DNA of 64,000 bases. Origin: Altererythrobacter sp. CAU 1644 (GTDB lineage: Bacteria; Pseudomonadota; Alphaproteobacteria; Sphingomonadales; Sphingomonadaceae). The DNA is taken from assembly GCF_029623755.1 (NCBI RefSeq), contig NZ_CP121106.1, forward strand, positions 1,685,001 through 1,749,000, in the 5' to 3' direction. Position numbers and translations under genes: made by a program. Numbering within the stretch: position 1 is the first letter of the stretch; every line of letters begins with the position of its first letter. This document shows positions 56,478 through 64,000 of the stretch, in pieces. The notes beneath the pieces are model-generated. The model worked only from the letters and a program-made list of their open reading frames with translations, ran no database searches and was not told where the DNA came from.

Positions 56478-57932
56478 CTAAACTTGCGCCTCGTGAATCT
56501 GTTTGGCCTGCATTCCAAGACGCGCCAGATGCGGCATATTCTCGGCAATAGCTTCTTGAAATTTCGAGAGAACTGCCAGTTTGGGGCTGTTTTCGGCGAC
56601 CAGCTTCGCAATCGTCGGGCTGGCAAGATCGAGCCGCGATTTGGTGAGCCAGGCTGAGATTTCGGGGTTCTGAGCCCACGCCCCGCGGTTCATCATGGTC
56701 ACCATGAAGGCATAAGGGAATGTCGCCGGAGTGTCGGTCAGCGGTCCCGGTTGGGCGAGGGCATTGCGGGTCGCATCGTCGTCGAAATTCGCCTCGAGGA
56801 ATGCGGCGACAGTCGCGCTGAACGTCACCAGCGGAATATGTAGCGGGCGTAGGGTGATGGTGTCGCCATCGAACACGGGGCGGTCGTTGCGTCGCGCGCG
56901 GAACGGCACTGCGGTTGCGGTGCAATCGATGAACAGGGTGTTGTCGGGAAGTTCGACGGCATCCTCGCCGAAAATTAGCTTGCCTCGCTCGATGCTGGTG
57001 ACGCGCCCCTTGCGGATCACATTCTTGATGCGCCGCAGTATATCGACCTCGCCCTGCGAGATGGTCGCGTAGTGGAACATCTCGGGCTCGCTGTCCTCGT
57101 CGATCTTGAGGTAGTAGCCCTGTTCGCCGAGCAAGCGCATCCACTCGTCGCCATTCCCGGCTTTGCTGGCGGCTTCGAGCAGGCCGATCTGCATGTCGAT
57201 CACGCGCTCGATAAAGTCTTCGCCCGGCTGGGTGTAGACCCGGTTCCACAGCCAGCTTTCGCGAGGTCGAACCCAGCTGATCCGGTCGGGATCGACACCC
57301 CCTTCGATCAGCCACACGCCGGTATCCATCGCGGTCTTGCCCGCGCCGAGAATTACGTAGTGGTCGGGCAGGTTATCGGTGCGCTTCCAGAGTTCGGGCA
57401 GGTGTCCTGGCGGAACCACCTCCACTCCCCCGGCAACCGCGAAATTGCGGGTGTGGGTCGAAGGCACCGAGGTCTGGTAATAGGTTGCATCGACGATCCG
57501 GCGACGGACCTTGACCGTGGTTTCCTCACCCGAAAAGATCGACACGATCCGAGCATCGCCAGCCTCGTTCCTGCCCTTGTACTCGCTTAATCGGTGGTAT
57601 TCGACGCGCCCGGTCGGCAGCAGCTTGAGGTTCATGACCTTCTCGAAATAGGCGAGCACTTCGGTACCGCTTGCCAGCGCATGTAGCCCCTTGTTGGGGC
57701 CGTGCTCGTCGATATGTTCGGTCTGGAATTCGAGCGAGTTGACGCCATAGGTCGCACTAGGCTGGTGCAGGGCGACGAAACCATAGGCGTCGTTCCAGTG
57801 CCCGCCGGGCTTGGCATGTTTGTCGACGAAGGTGATGTGGCAATCGGGATCCTCGTCGACCAGCGTATCGGCAAATGCGAGGCCGACGGCTCCTGCACCG
57901 ACGATGAGGTAATCGGTTTCGAAATCGGCCAT
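56478..57932 (-). CDS. FAD/NAD(P)-dependent oxidoreductase, uncharacterised
   Basis: A 484-residue flavoprotein with an N-terminal Rossmann GxGxxG (YLIVGAGAVGLAFADTL), PGGHWNDAYGFVALHQPSA, and a second nucleotide-binding motif VILGAGKTAMDTGVWLIEGG near residue 200. It resembles class-B-like flavin monooxygenases or pyridine-nucleotide oxidoreductases, but the substrate is unknown. It is transcribed with the HDAC-fold gene, 49 bases downstream of it. Confidence 0.75.
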   Translation of the reverse strand: MADFETDYLIVGAGAVGLAFADTLVDEDPDCHITFVDKHAKPGGHWNDAYGFVALHQPSATYGVNSLEFQTEHIDEHGPNKGLHALASGTEVLAYFEKVMNLKLLPTGRVEYHRLSEYKGRNEAGDARIVSIFSGEETTVKVRRRIVDATYYQTSVPSTHTRNFAVAGGVEVVPPGHLPELWKRTDNLPDHYVILGAGKTAMDTGVWLIEGGVDPDRISWVRPRESWLWNRVYTQPGEDFIERVIDMQIGLLEAASKAGNGDEWMRLLGEQGYYLKIDEDSEPEMFHYATISQGEVDILRRIKNVIRKGRVTSIERGKLIFGEDAVELPDNTLFIDCTATAVPFRARRNDRPVFDGDTITLRPLHIPLVTFSATVAAFLEANFDDDATRNALAQPGPLTDTPATFPYAFMVTMMNRGAWAQNPEISAWLTKSRLDLASPTIAKLVAENSPKLAVLSKFQEAIAENMPHLARLGMQAKQIHEAQV

Positions 57933-57981
57933 GCATGGAGCTCCCGTTTGCTGCAGTGCTGCGACCGCTGCGGTCTCTAGA

Positions 57982-58899
57982 CTAGTTCGCTACCTGGTGC
58001 ACCCGCGCATTTTCCTGCGCCATGGCGAGCATCGAATTGGCGTGGCGTTGGGCCACCGCGCGCTGGTCCTCCCCGTAACCTCCGCCCAGCGCTGATGCGA
58101 TCGGCAGGCCGCGTCGGCGCGACTGGGCCACGACGAAGCGATCGCGTGCAGCAAGACCATCATCGCTGAGGGCGAGGCGGCCGAGCCTGTCGTCGCGATG
58201 CGGGTCGACACCGGCCTGGTAGAGCACGAGGTCCGGCTCGAAATTTCCGATCACCTCGGGCAGATGGCGGTGGAGCGCTGCCATGTAGCCATCGTCGTCA
58301 ATGCCATCGGGAAGGCCGACATCGCGGCTCGAGCGGGCTTTGCGAACCGGAAAGTTCTTCTCGGCATGGAACGACAAGGTGAAGATGTCTTCGCGCCCGG
58401 CAGTCAGGCTGGCAGTCCCGTCGCCCTGGTGGACGTCGCAATCGACGATCAGCACGCGGCGCGCCGCGCCCTCGGCGATCAGGCGGTTTGCGCAAACGGC
58501 AAGGTCGTTAAACACACAATAGCCGGCGCCTGTATCGTGCAGCGCGTGGTGACTCCCGGCAGCGCTGTTGGCGGCATAACCGTGCTTCATTGCCAGCTGG
58601 GCCGCGAGCCAGGTTCCGCCATTGGTGTGGCGCACGCGGCTGGCGATATGCGGCGTGACGGGAAAGCCGATCCGACGTTCCTTCTCGCGCGGGACCGCGG
58701 CGCGGAACACCTCGTCGACATAGGTGGGGCAGTGCACCGCCTCCAGCCATTTGCGCGGCATCGGCTCAGGGGCATGTTCGGTGAGGGGATGGCCGCTTTC
58801 TCTCAAGGCTTCCATCACCAGGAAGTACTTGTCGAACTTGAACGTGCCGCGCTCGGGGCGCGGCGCCATGTAATCGGCGTGATGGACGACGTGGAGCAC
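57982..58899 (-). CDS. Histone-deacetylase-family (class II/IV-like) amidohydrolase
   Basis: A 305-residue arginase/deacetylase-fold enzyme. The catalytic His pair is in [20 protein letters not shown], Zn ligands Asp-x-His in [15 protein letters not shown], and the later Asp in [19 protein letters not shown]. Bacterial members deacetylate polyamines or small molecules; the substrate here is unknown. The ATG at 58899 lies four bases after the stop of the sulfotransferase-like gene, so the two are co-transcribed. Confidence 0.88.
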   Translation of the reverse strand: MLHVVHHADYMAPRPERGTFKFDKYFLVMEALRESGHPLTEHAPEPMPRKWLEAVHCPTYVDEVFRAAVPREKERRIGFPVTPHIASRVRHTNGGTWLAAQLAMKHGYAANSAAGSHHALHDTGAGYCVFNDLAVCANRLIAEGAARRVLIVDCDVHQGDGTASLTAGREDIFTLSFHAEKNFPVRKARSSRDVGLPDGIDDDGYMAALHRHLPEVIGNFEPDLVLYQAGVDPHRDDRLGRLALSDDGLAARDRFVVAQSRRRGLPIASALGGGYGEDQRAVAQRHANSMLAMAQENARVHQVAN

Positions 58900-58903
58900 G
58901 TGA

Positions 58904-59920
58904 CTAAGCCTCGCTTGACAGGAGTGGGTGAGATAGAGGCAGTGTCAAGCGAAGTTGGCTCATGATCACTTCGATCCACTGCCCGATCTGCTCGATCTCC
59001 TCCTCTGTCACCTTGCTGTTGGCCGCTGCCCTTTGGTCTGCGATCGTTGCCTGGTAGTCCCCGCCTAGCTTTGCGTGTGAACCGAACAACGGCCCATCGA
59101 CGACAGCGCGAATGCTCTCTGTCGTGGCTGGGATCCCGAAGAAGTTGGCCATGCCCTGTAGGCTCGCTTCCTTCTTCGCGTTGAATTCGTTGGCCTCGAG
59201 TGCGCGAAGTCTCGACGGAAACTTCTCAAGCAAGGTCGCGAACTGTCGAATGTGCAACAGCCAGGCAAGGGCGGCTGCCTGCATGTCGGTCAACTCATAC
59301 ATTGCTCGCTCGTCCATGCCGAGCTCGAGCGGGATGATCTGCTGGTTGTGGCGCAATTGTCGACGACCCCAAATTCGACCTTGCAGCCCTTTGCGCGCGA
59401 CGGAATCGAGGAAGTCTCGCAGCGTTCCATAGAGCAAAACAGCCCGGCTCTGGCCTTCAGCGTCGAGTAGCGCTGGAATAATGCCGTTGGCGAAGTTTGA
59501 AGGTTTCACGACAGTGCAGCGGTCGCCTTCGGAAGAGCGACCCAGCAACCGCATCAACTCAGGCAACATAGCCCGAGCACTCGCATTGCCTGCATTCGCT
59601 TGGAGATTGTTGACGATCATGGGCTCGCTCAGCCCGGAGATCCCCGTAAGTTGATCCAGCGCCTTCACCATCAGCGTCGAGCGGCAAAAGGCGGTATGAA
59701 ACACGTAATGTACCGGAGGGGCTTCGATTGCGGTGCCCCTCACATCTGCGCCCGCTACCCAGACCGCCTCGGCGGCAGTCGCAGGTTTATAGTCGGCGAG
59801 AAACGTCAGCTGTTCGCGCATATCCTTCGGAATGTGAAGGAACAGCACGCGGTCCTGCGCGGCGTCGTACTGGTGGGGCAGCCAGGCGGGGTCGACGAGG
59901 ACTTCTTGAGCGGTAGCCAT
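58904..59920 (-). CDS. Sulfotransferase-like P-loop protein
   Basis: A 338-residue protein whose [15 protein letters not shown] (about residues 74-88) resembles the 5'-phosphosulfate loop of sulfotransferases, and [15 protein letters not shown] (about 164-178) the 3'-phosphate-binding Arg...Ser motif. KPSNFANGI between them is a plausible strand-loop. It is not confirmed as a sulfotransferase: overall similarity is limited to these motifs. It is first in an operon with the HDAC-fold and FAD genes and is divergent from a 2OG-oxygenase gene. Confidence 0.6.
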   Translation of the reverse strand: MATAQEVLVDPAWLPHQYDAAQDRVLFLHIPKDMREQLTFLADYKPATAAEAVWVAGADVRGTAIEAPPVHYVFHTAFCRSTLMVKALDQLTGISGLSEPMIVNNLQANAGNASARAMLPELMRLLGRSSEGDRCTVVKPSNFANGIIPALLDAEGQSRAVLLYGTLRDFLDSVARKGLQGRIWGRRQLRHNQQIIPLELGMDERAMYELTDMQAAALAWLLHIRQFATLLEKFPSRLRALEANEFNAKKEASLQGMANFFGIPATTESIRAVVDGPLFGSHAKLGGDYQATIADQRAAANSKVTEEEIEQIGQWIEVIMSQLRLTLPLSHPLLSSEA

Positions 59921-60007
59921 GTCGCCGGATCAAGTGGCAGAAATCGGCGTGCCGGACAAGCGACACGCTGGCGCGGCGCGATCTGCTCTCGTATGGTCTG
60001 GCTTGCC

Positions 60008-60742
60008 ATGTTCAAGCTCAATCCAGCCAATGATCCAACGCTGCTATCTGCTGATTACGCCCTCAGGAAGCGTGGGCAGGTCAAGGACTTTTTCGATCCG
60101 CAGACTGCAGAGGAAATACATCGTCGGTTGATGGAGGTGGATTGGTGGCTGACCTATAATGAGGGGAGTGAGGTACAGCAGTGGCCACCTCAGGATCTTC
60201 GGAACCTGCAACCGCAGCAGGCGGCAGAAATACAGCGCGAGGTCTATCGCGGCGCGCAGAGCGGGTACCAGTTCCTTTATAACTACTACCCTTTGTTCGC
60301 GGCGTATTTCTCGCCCAAGATCCCGCCGATGTCGCTGTTCCCAGTCTATGAGTTCATCAACAGCGAACCGTTCCTCGAATTCGCTCGGACCCTGACCGGT
60401 CTGGAGAACATTCGCTGGGCTGATGGTCAGGCGACACTCTATCGTGCGACCCATTTTCTGAAGGTTCACACCGACGAGGTGAAGGCGGAGCAGAGGCTCG
60501 CTGCCTATGTCTTGAACTTCACGCGCGATTGGGACACCGACTGGGGCGGCTTGCTACAGTTTTGGGATAGGAAGGGGGACATCGAGCAGGCGTTCCGCCC
60601 AGCGTTCAACGCGCTCAACATCTTCACCGTACCTCAGCCACACTCGGTAAGCGCGGTGACGCCCTATGCGCCCGGCCTGCGCTTGTCGATCACCGGCTGG
60701 CTCAGGGCGGATGAGCCGCCTAAGGCATTTCCGGCACGTTAG
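60008..60742 (+). CDS. 2OG-Fe(II) oxygenase, prolyl-4-hydroxylase-like
   Basis: A 244-residue protein with a double-stranded beta-helix. The HxD iron-binding pair is in LKVHTDEVKA, the distal His in VPQPHSVSAV, and the 2OG-binding Arg in LRLSITGWLR. The fold and length match Tpa1/proline-4-hydroxylase-like oxygenases. The ATG at 60008 (MFKLNPANDPTLLSADY) is 87 bases from the divergent sulfotransferase-like gene, with which it may be functionally linked. Confidence 0.87.
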   Translation: MFKLNPANDPTLLSADYALRKRGQVKDFFDPQTAEEIHRRLMEVDWWLTYNEGSEVQQWPPQDLRNLQPQQAAEIQREVYRGAQSGYQFLYNYYPLFAAYFSPKIPPMSLFPVYEFINSEPFLEFARTLTGLENIRWADGQATLYRATHFLKVHTDEVKAEQRLAAYVLNFTRDWDTDWGGLLQFWDRKGDIEQAFRPAFNALNIFTVPQPHSVSAVTPYAPGLRLSITGWLRADEPPKAFPAR

Positions 60743-60804
60743 CTCGGTGGGATTGCCGACTTGGTCCACTGATTGTGACAGTGGGCCAGGCCAAACCTTT
60801 CGTT

Positions 60805-61083
60805 TCAATCCTCGCCGACCTCGAACTTGCCGACCCGCAGCCGATCGATCCTGGCGTCGCGAATTCGCAACCGTCCGATCGCCATACGGCCGACCGCCAG
60901 CGCTCCGATCGCGACCGCGCCCATCGCGAGCGCGCCAAGGGCGAAGGCGCCCGCCGCAATGGCGCCGACCGAGCGAGCTCCCGCCGCGTGTGCCGGTACC
61001 GCGCTATCGCTGTCGATCGCAGGCAGCACTTCCTGCTGGGTTTTGGGTTCGACGCTACTCTGCTGCTTCTGCTTGTCCGGCAT
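60805..61083 (-). CDS. Small protein with a regular pentapeptide repeat
   Basis: A 92-residue protein. After a polar N-terminus (Gln/Lys/Ser), residues about 40-90 read as consecutive five-residue units: [50 protein letters not shown]. This periodicity fits a right-handed beta-helix or a glycine-zipper-like helix. No family named. The start overlaps the ispG stop by 29 bases, so it follows ispG in the same transcript. Confidence 0.65.
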   Translation of the reverse strand: MPDKQKQQSSVEPKTQQEVLPAIDSDSAVPAHAAGARSVGAIAAGAFALGALAMGAVAIGALAVGRMAIGRLRIRDARIDRLRVGKFEVGED

Positions 61084-62188
61084 CGCTCATCTCCGCTTCG
61101 ATTTGCGCAGCCTTGGCTTCGACCAGCTCGACGATGTGGTCGAGCATGTCGTCCGACTGCACGTGGTGGTCGGTCACGCCGGAGAGATATACCATATGCT
61201 TGCCATTGCCGCCGCCCGTGATGCCGATATCGGTCTCGCGGGCCTCGCCCGGGCCGTTGACGACGCAGCCGAGGACAGAGAGGCTCATGGGGGTCTTGAT
61301 GTGTTCGAGCCGCGCCTCGAGCGCTTCGACCGTGCGGATGACGTCGAAGCCCTGGCGCGAGCAGGACGGGCATGAAACCACGCGAACGCCGCGAGTGCGC
61401 AGGCCAAGCGCTTTCAGGATTTCGAAGCCGACCTTCACTTCCTGTTCCGGTTCCGCGCTGAGCGAGACGCGAATGGTGTCGCCGATCCCGGCCCAGAGCA
61501 GCGAACCGATGCCGATGGAGGATTTGACCGTCCCGCCGATCAAGCCGCCAGCCTCGGTAATGCCGAGGTGCAACGGGCAGTCCACTGCCTCGGCCAGCCC
61601 GTGATAGGCCGCGACCGCGAGGAATACGTCGCTCGCCTTCACCGCGACCTTGTATTCGTGGAAATCGTGATCCTGCAGCAGCTTGATGTGGTCGAGCGCG
61701 CTTTCGATCAGCGCTTCGGGGCAGGGCTCGCCGTACTTCTCGAGCAGGTCTTTCTCGAGGCTGCCCGCGTTCACGCCGATGCGGATCGCGCAGCCATTGG
61801 CCTTGGCCGCGCGCACGACCTCGGCCACACGCTCCGACGAGCCGATATTCCCGGGGTTGATCCGCAGGCACGCCGCGCCCGCATCTGCCGCCTCAAGCGC
61901 GCGCTTGTAGTGGAAATGGATGTCGGCAACGATCGGGACGCGCGCCGCCTTGGTGATCTTCGCAAAGGCCTTGGTCGCTTCTTCTGTCGGGCAGGAGACA
62001 CGGATGATGTCCGCGCCTGCATCCTCGCAGCGGCGAATCTGATCGATCGTCGCGACCGCATCCTCGGTCGGCGTGTTGGTCATGGTTTGCACGGTGATCG
62101 GCGCATCGCCGCCCACGGGGACGTTACCGACCATGATCTGGCGGCTCTTGCGACGCATGATGTCGCGCCAAGGTCTGATGGAAGACAT
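61055..62188 (-). CDS. ispG: 4-hydroxy-3-methylbut-2-enyl diphosphate synthase (IspG)
   Basis: A 377-residue enzyme of the MEP isoprenoid pathway, making HMBPP from MEcPP with a [4Fe-4S] cluster. The TIM-barrel part ([20 protein letters not shown] onward) is followed by the cluster region: [11 protein letters not shown] and [13 protein letters not shown] contain the ligand cysteines. The GPGEA motif is typical of IspG. ATG 62188 ([20 protein letters not shown]) is the start. Confidence 0.96.
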   Translation of the reverse strand: MSSIRPWRDIMRRKSRQIMVGNVPVGGDAPITVQTMTNTPTEDAVATIDQIRRCEDAGADIIRVSCPTEEATKAFAKITKAARVPIVADIHFHYKRALEAADAGAACLRINPGNIGSSERVAEVVRAAKANGCAIRIGVNAGSLEKDLLEKYGEPCPEALIESALDHIKLLQDHDFHEYKVAVKASDVFLAVAAYHGLAEAVDCPLHLGITEAGGLIGGTVKSSIGIGSLLWAGIGDTIRVSLSAEPEQEVKVGFEILKALGLRTRGVRVVSCPSCSRQGFDVIRTVEALEARLEHIKTPMSLSVLGCVVNGPGEARETDIGITGGGNGKHMVYLSGVTDHHVQSDDMLDHIVELVEAKAAQIEAEMSDAGQAEAAE

Positions 62189-62329
62189 GACCGGGCATAT
62201 AGTCACGCGCACATGAAGGGGCAATGACATGGGCGACAGCTCTGAACCGCGCGCCGCTTCGACGAACGGCAAACTATCGACTACAAGCGTAATTGTCAGA
62301 TCGACATCTTGACGGCAAAGTCCTGCGCC

Positions 62330-63433
62330 ATGAACGGAAAAATCAAGCTCATGAGTTACGGCGCCCTGATCGCCGCAGGACTCGCTTCGCAACTGGCATT
62401 CGCATCGGAAGATGGATCGACCGATAGTGCGGCCTCCTGCGCGACCGCGGTGGCCAATTCGAGCGAGGCGACCGCTTGCGCATTGGCCAGCGAACTGGAG
62501 CGGGGCTTCGTCTATCCCGCAGTCGGCGAGCGATATGCCGCGATGCTCCGCGGGAATGTAGCGAGTGGTGCCTACGCCTCGCTCGGGGGCCGGGAACTGG
62601 CGGAGCGCCTGACCAGCGATTTGCAGGCGGTCCAGTCCGACGGCCATTTGCGCGTCAGCGTCGCCGAGGCCGACGCGGAACATCAACCGCGGGCAGGTTC
62701 GGGAGAACGCCCGAGCATGGTCGAACAGCCGGGCTGGATCGCGCCAGGAATCGCTTTCGTGCGGTTCAACGGTTTCCCGGGCGACAGCGCTGTCACGGCT
62801 GAGGCCGCGAAATTCATGGAGGAGCACAAGGAAGCGGAAGCGATCATCTTCGACATCCGCACCAATGGCGGCGGCGGAATCGACCAGATGGACGTTATCT
62901 TCCCCTGGTTGTTCGACAAGCCCACGCGATTGGTGACCATGGCGACACGCCGATCGATCGACGAGGAAATGGGCAGCATGTTCGGCAACCCGACCCTGAT
63001 CGAATCCGGCTCAACTCCGCAGGAAGTCGTCCGCGAACATTGGATCGCCCCCAACGAGCATGGCGAATTGCGTGACGCCAGGGTCTATGTTCTCACCGGC
63101 CCGCGAACGGGTTCAGCGGCAGAGCACTTTGCGCTCGCAATGAAGCATACCGGACGCGCCACGCTGGTGGGGGAGGCGACCTATGGTGCCAACCATTTCG
63201 GCGGCGAGAATCTTCTGCCCGGCGGGTTCACGGTTTTCGTACCGGTCGGGCGAACTTACGATCCGGTCACCGGCAAGGACTGGGAAGGCGACGGTGTGGC
63301 CCCCGATGTCGAGGTGTCCGTCGAGCAGGCGCTCGAGTGGGTCCTGCGGCAAGAGGGTATCCCGGCCGACGAGGCCAAGACCTTGTCGGACGCGCGGACA
63401 CCCAAGCGCCCATTGCGCAAGAAAGCCAGCTAA
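62330..63433 (+). CDS. Secreted S41-family peptidase (tail-specific-protease-like)
   Basis: A 367-residue protein with a signal peptide ([19 protein letters not shown]). An N-terminal helical cap (about 30-115) precedes the S41 core: [39 protein letters not shown] with candidate nucleophile Ser (about 262), and [20 protein letters not shown]. It resembles the IRBP-like S41 family, which lacks a PDZ domain. A divergent gap of 141 bases separates it from ispG. Confidence 0.87.
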   Translation: MNGKIKLMSYGALIAAGLASQLAFASEDGSTDSAASCATAVANSSEATACALASELERGFVYPAVGERYAAMLRGNVASGAYASLGGRELAERLTSDLQAVQSDGHLRVSVAEADAEHQPRAGSGERPSMVEQPGWIAPGIAFVRFNGFPGDSAVTAEAAKFMEEHKEAEAIIFDIRTNGGGGIDQMDVIFPWLFDKPTRLVTMATRRSIDEEMGSMFGNPTLIESGSTPQEVVREHWIAPNEHGELRDARVYVLTGPRTGSAAEHFALAMKHTGRATLVGEATYGANHFGGENLLPGGFTVFVPVGRTYDPVTGKDWEGDGVAPDVEVSVEQALEWVLRQEGIPADEAKTLSDARTPKRPLRKKAS

Positions 63434-63441
63434 TCGGCGCC

Positions 63442-63999
63442 TTACCAGTTGACCAAGCGTGGGATTGCGAGCCTGCCGATAACGGCGGTGATCGCGACGG
63501 GCAGGACATGCCAGATACCCAGGTGCGTCACCGTCGTCAGCGGGCACGAGAGGCCATAGGCAACCCCGCCCAGTGCTCCGGCTGCGAGGCCGGTGAACCA
63601 GCCCGCCTTCTCAAGCGAGACGGGGGCACCACGCCGCAGCCAATAGAGCAGCGCACCGCCCGTCACGGTCGAGGCGATGAGCGAGGAGGTGAGGCAGTGG
63701 ATCGAAACCGGGTCCATTAGCGCGCTCGGACCGTGGCCATGCGGGATGACGCTGATGATCGCGGCGACGGGCAGGATACCGACCATCGCCGCCGCCCAAT
63801 TGGGCGCATCGTGGCGGGCACCGACGTGCGGCGATGCCATGGCGACGACGGCGCTCGCGCTCGCCAGCCCGAGCAACAGCAGCAGGCCGTTGGTAATCCA
63901 GAAGAACGGCTCTGCCTCTCCGCTGAGAATGCCGGCCCATAGCCCCTGGAAGAAGGATACGCCCAGCACGGTGGCCAGCACCGCGAGGGTCACAAGCAC
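63442..63999 (-). CDS. NrsF/DUF1109-like anti-sigma factor, 5' end cut by window edge
   Basis: A polytopic protein of at least 185 residues with about six membrane helices. The conserved GLAAGALGGVAYGLSCP and WHVLPVAITAVIGRL are typical of the NrsF (DUF1109) family, membrane anti-sigma factors paired with ECF sigma factors in alphaproteobacteria. The frame continues to the window's right edge, so the N-terminus and probably the sigma-factor partner lie outside. Convergent with the S41 peptidase gene (8 bases). Confidence 0.8.
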   Translation of the reverse strand: MLVTLAVLATVLGVSFFQGLWAGILSGEAEPFFWITNGLLLLLGLASASAVVAMASPHVGARHDAPNWAAAMVGILPVAAIISVIPHGHGPSALMDPVSIHCLTSSLIASTVTGGALLYWLRRGAPVSLEKAGWFTGLAAGALGGVAYGLSCPLTTVTHLGIWHVLPVAITAVIGRLAIPRLVNW

Positions 64000-64000
64000 C

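Overview
The window is a GC-rich (roughly 64%) chromosomal segment of an alphaproteobacterium. The protein sequences and several gene strings (rpmH-rnpA-yidD-yidC-engB; ubiE-ubiB then coaBC-dut; secB beside a Tim44-like gene; dapB and nth together) look like Sphingomonadales, most likely Erythrobacteraceae. That placement is inference from protein resemblance, not from a marker gene. I see no rRNA, tRNA, CRISPR array, prophage or intact insertion sequence. Almost all of the window is core chromosome, with small accessory patches.

Layout. 1-5.7 kb: a cut YifB/ComM ATPase, a secreted ClpP-like protein, and the ribosome/membrane-insertion string rpmH-rnpA-yidD-yidC-engB. 5.7-8.2 kb: an AT-richer orphan gene, VOC, GST and cupin genes. 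8.2-15.3 kb: dapE, a dicarboxylate-type symporter, the overlapping dapB-membrane protein-microORF-nth operon, a sirtuin, a GNAT enzyme and a MoeB-like enzyme. 15.4-19.5 kb: an SDR, dnaA (with an unusual phased palindromic array past its 3' end), rpsT and mutM. 19.5-28.9 kb: ubiquinone genes, coaBC with a very long acidic linker, dut, a membrane-anchored winged-helix regulator and a DUF4136 lipoprotein. 29-36.6 kb: trpS, murJ, secB, Tim44-like, mltA, Smr, cytochrome b561 and a broken intradiol dioxygenase. 36.7-41.4 kb: a peroxide-defence block (ahpC, ahpF, katG). 41.6-47.1 kb: PilZ, aroC, and ruvA/ruvB separated by an insert carrying DoxX and DsrE-like genes and a chimeric copy of the ruvA 3' end. 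47.3-56.4 kb: a serine-rich PEP-CTERM-like surface protein, two rhodaneses, acnA, two related microproteins, an EamA transporter and two L,D-transpeptidases. 56.4-64 kb: an FAD enzyme, a histone-deacetylase-fold enzyme and a sulfotransferase-like gene, divergent from a 2OG-Fe(II) oxygenase; then a pentapeptide-repeat protein, ispG, an S41 peptidase and a cut NrsF-like gene.

Shared themes are cell-envelope biogenesis (YidC/YidD, MurJ, SecB, MltA, two L,D-transpeptidases, DapB/DapE), quinone and CoA metabolism, DNA repair (Nth, MutM, RuvAB, Dut) and peroxide defence.

The observations I rank highest are: (1) the ruvA 3'-end copy between ruvA and ruvB, whose substitutions are almost all synonymous and which is fused to a signal-peptide-like sequence shared with the DsrE-like gene; (2) the four phased TGTCGAYA octamers inside a long inverted repeat downstream of dnaA; (3) the dioxygenase pseudogene whose deletion endpoint is one word readable in both frames; (4) two tandem 50-53 residue paralogous microproteins; (5) the sulfotransferase-like/HDAC-fold/flavoprotein/2OG-oxygenase cluster.
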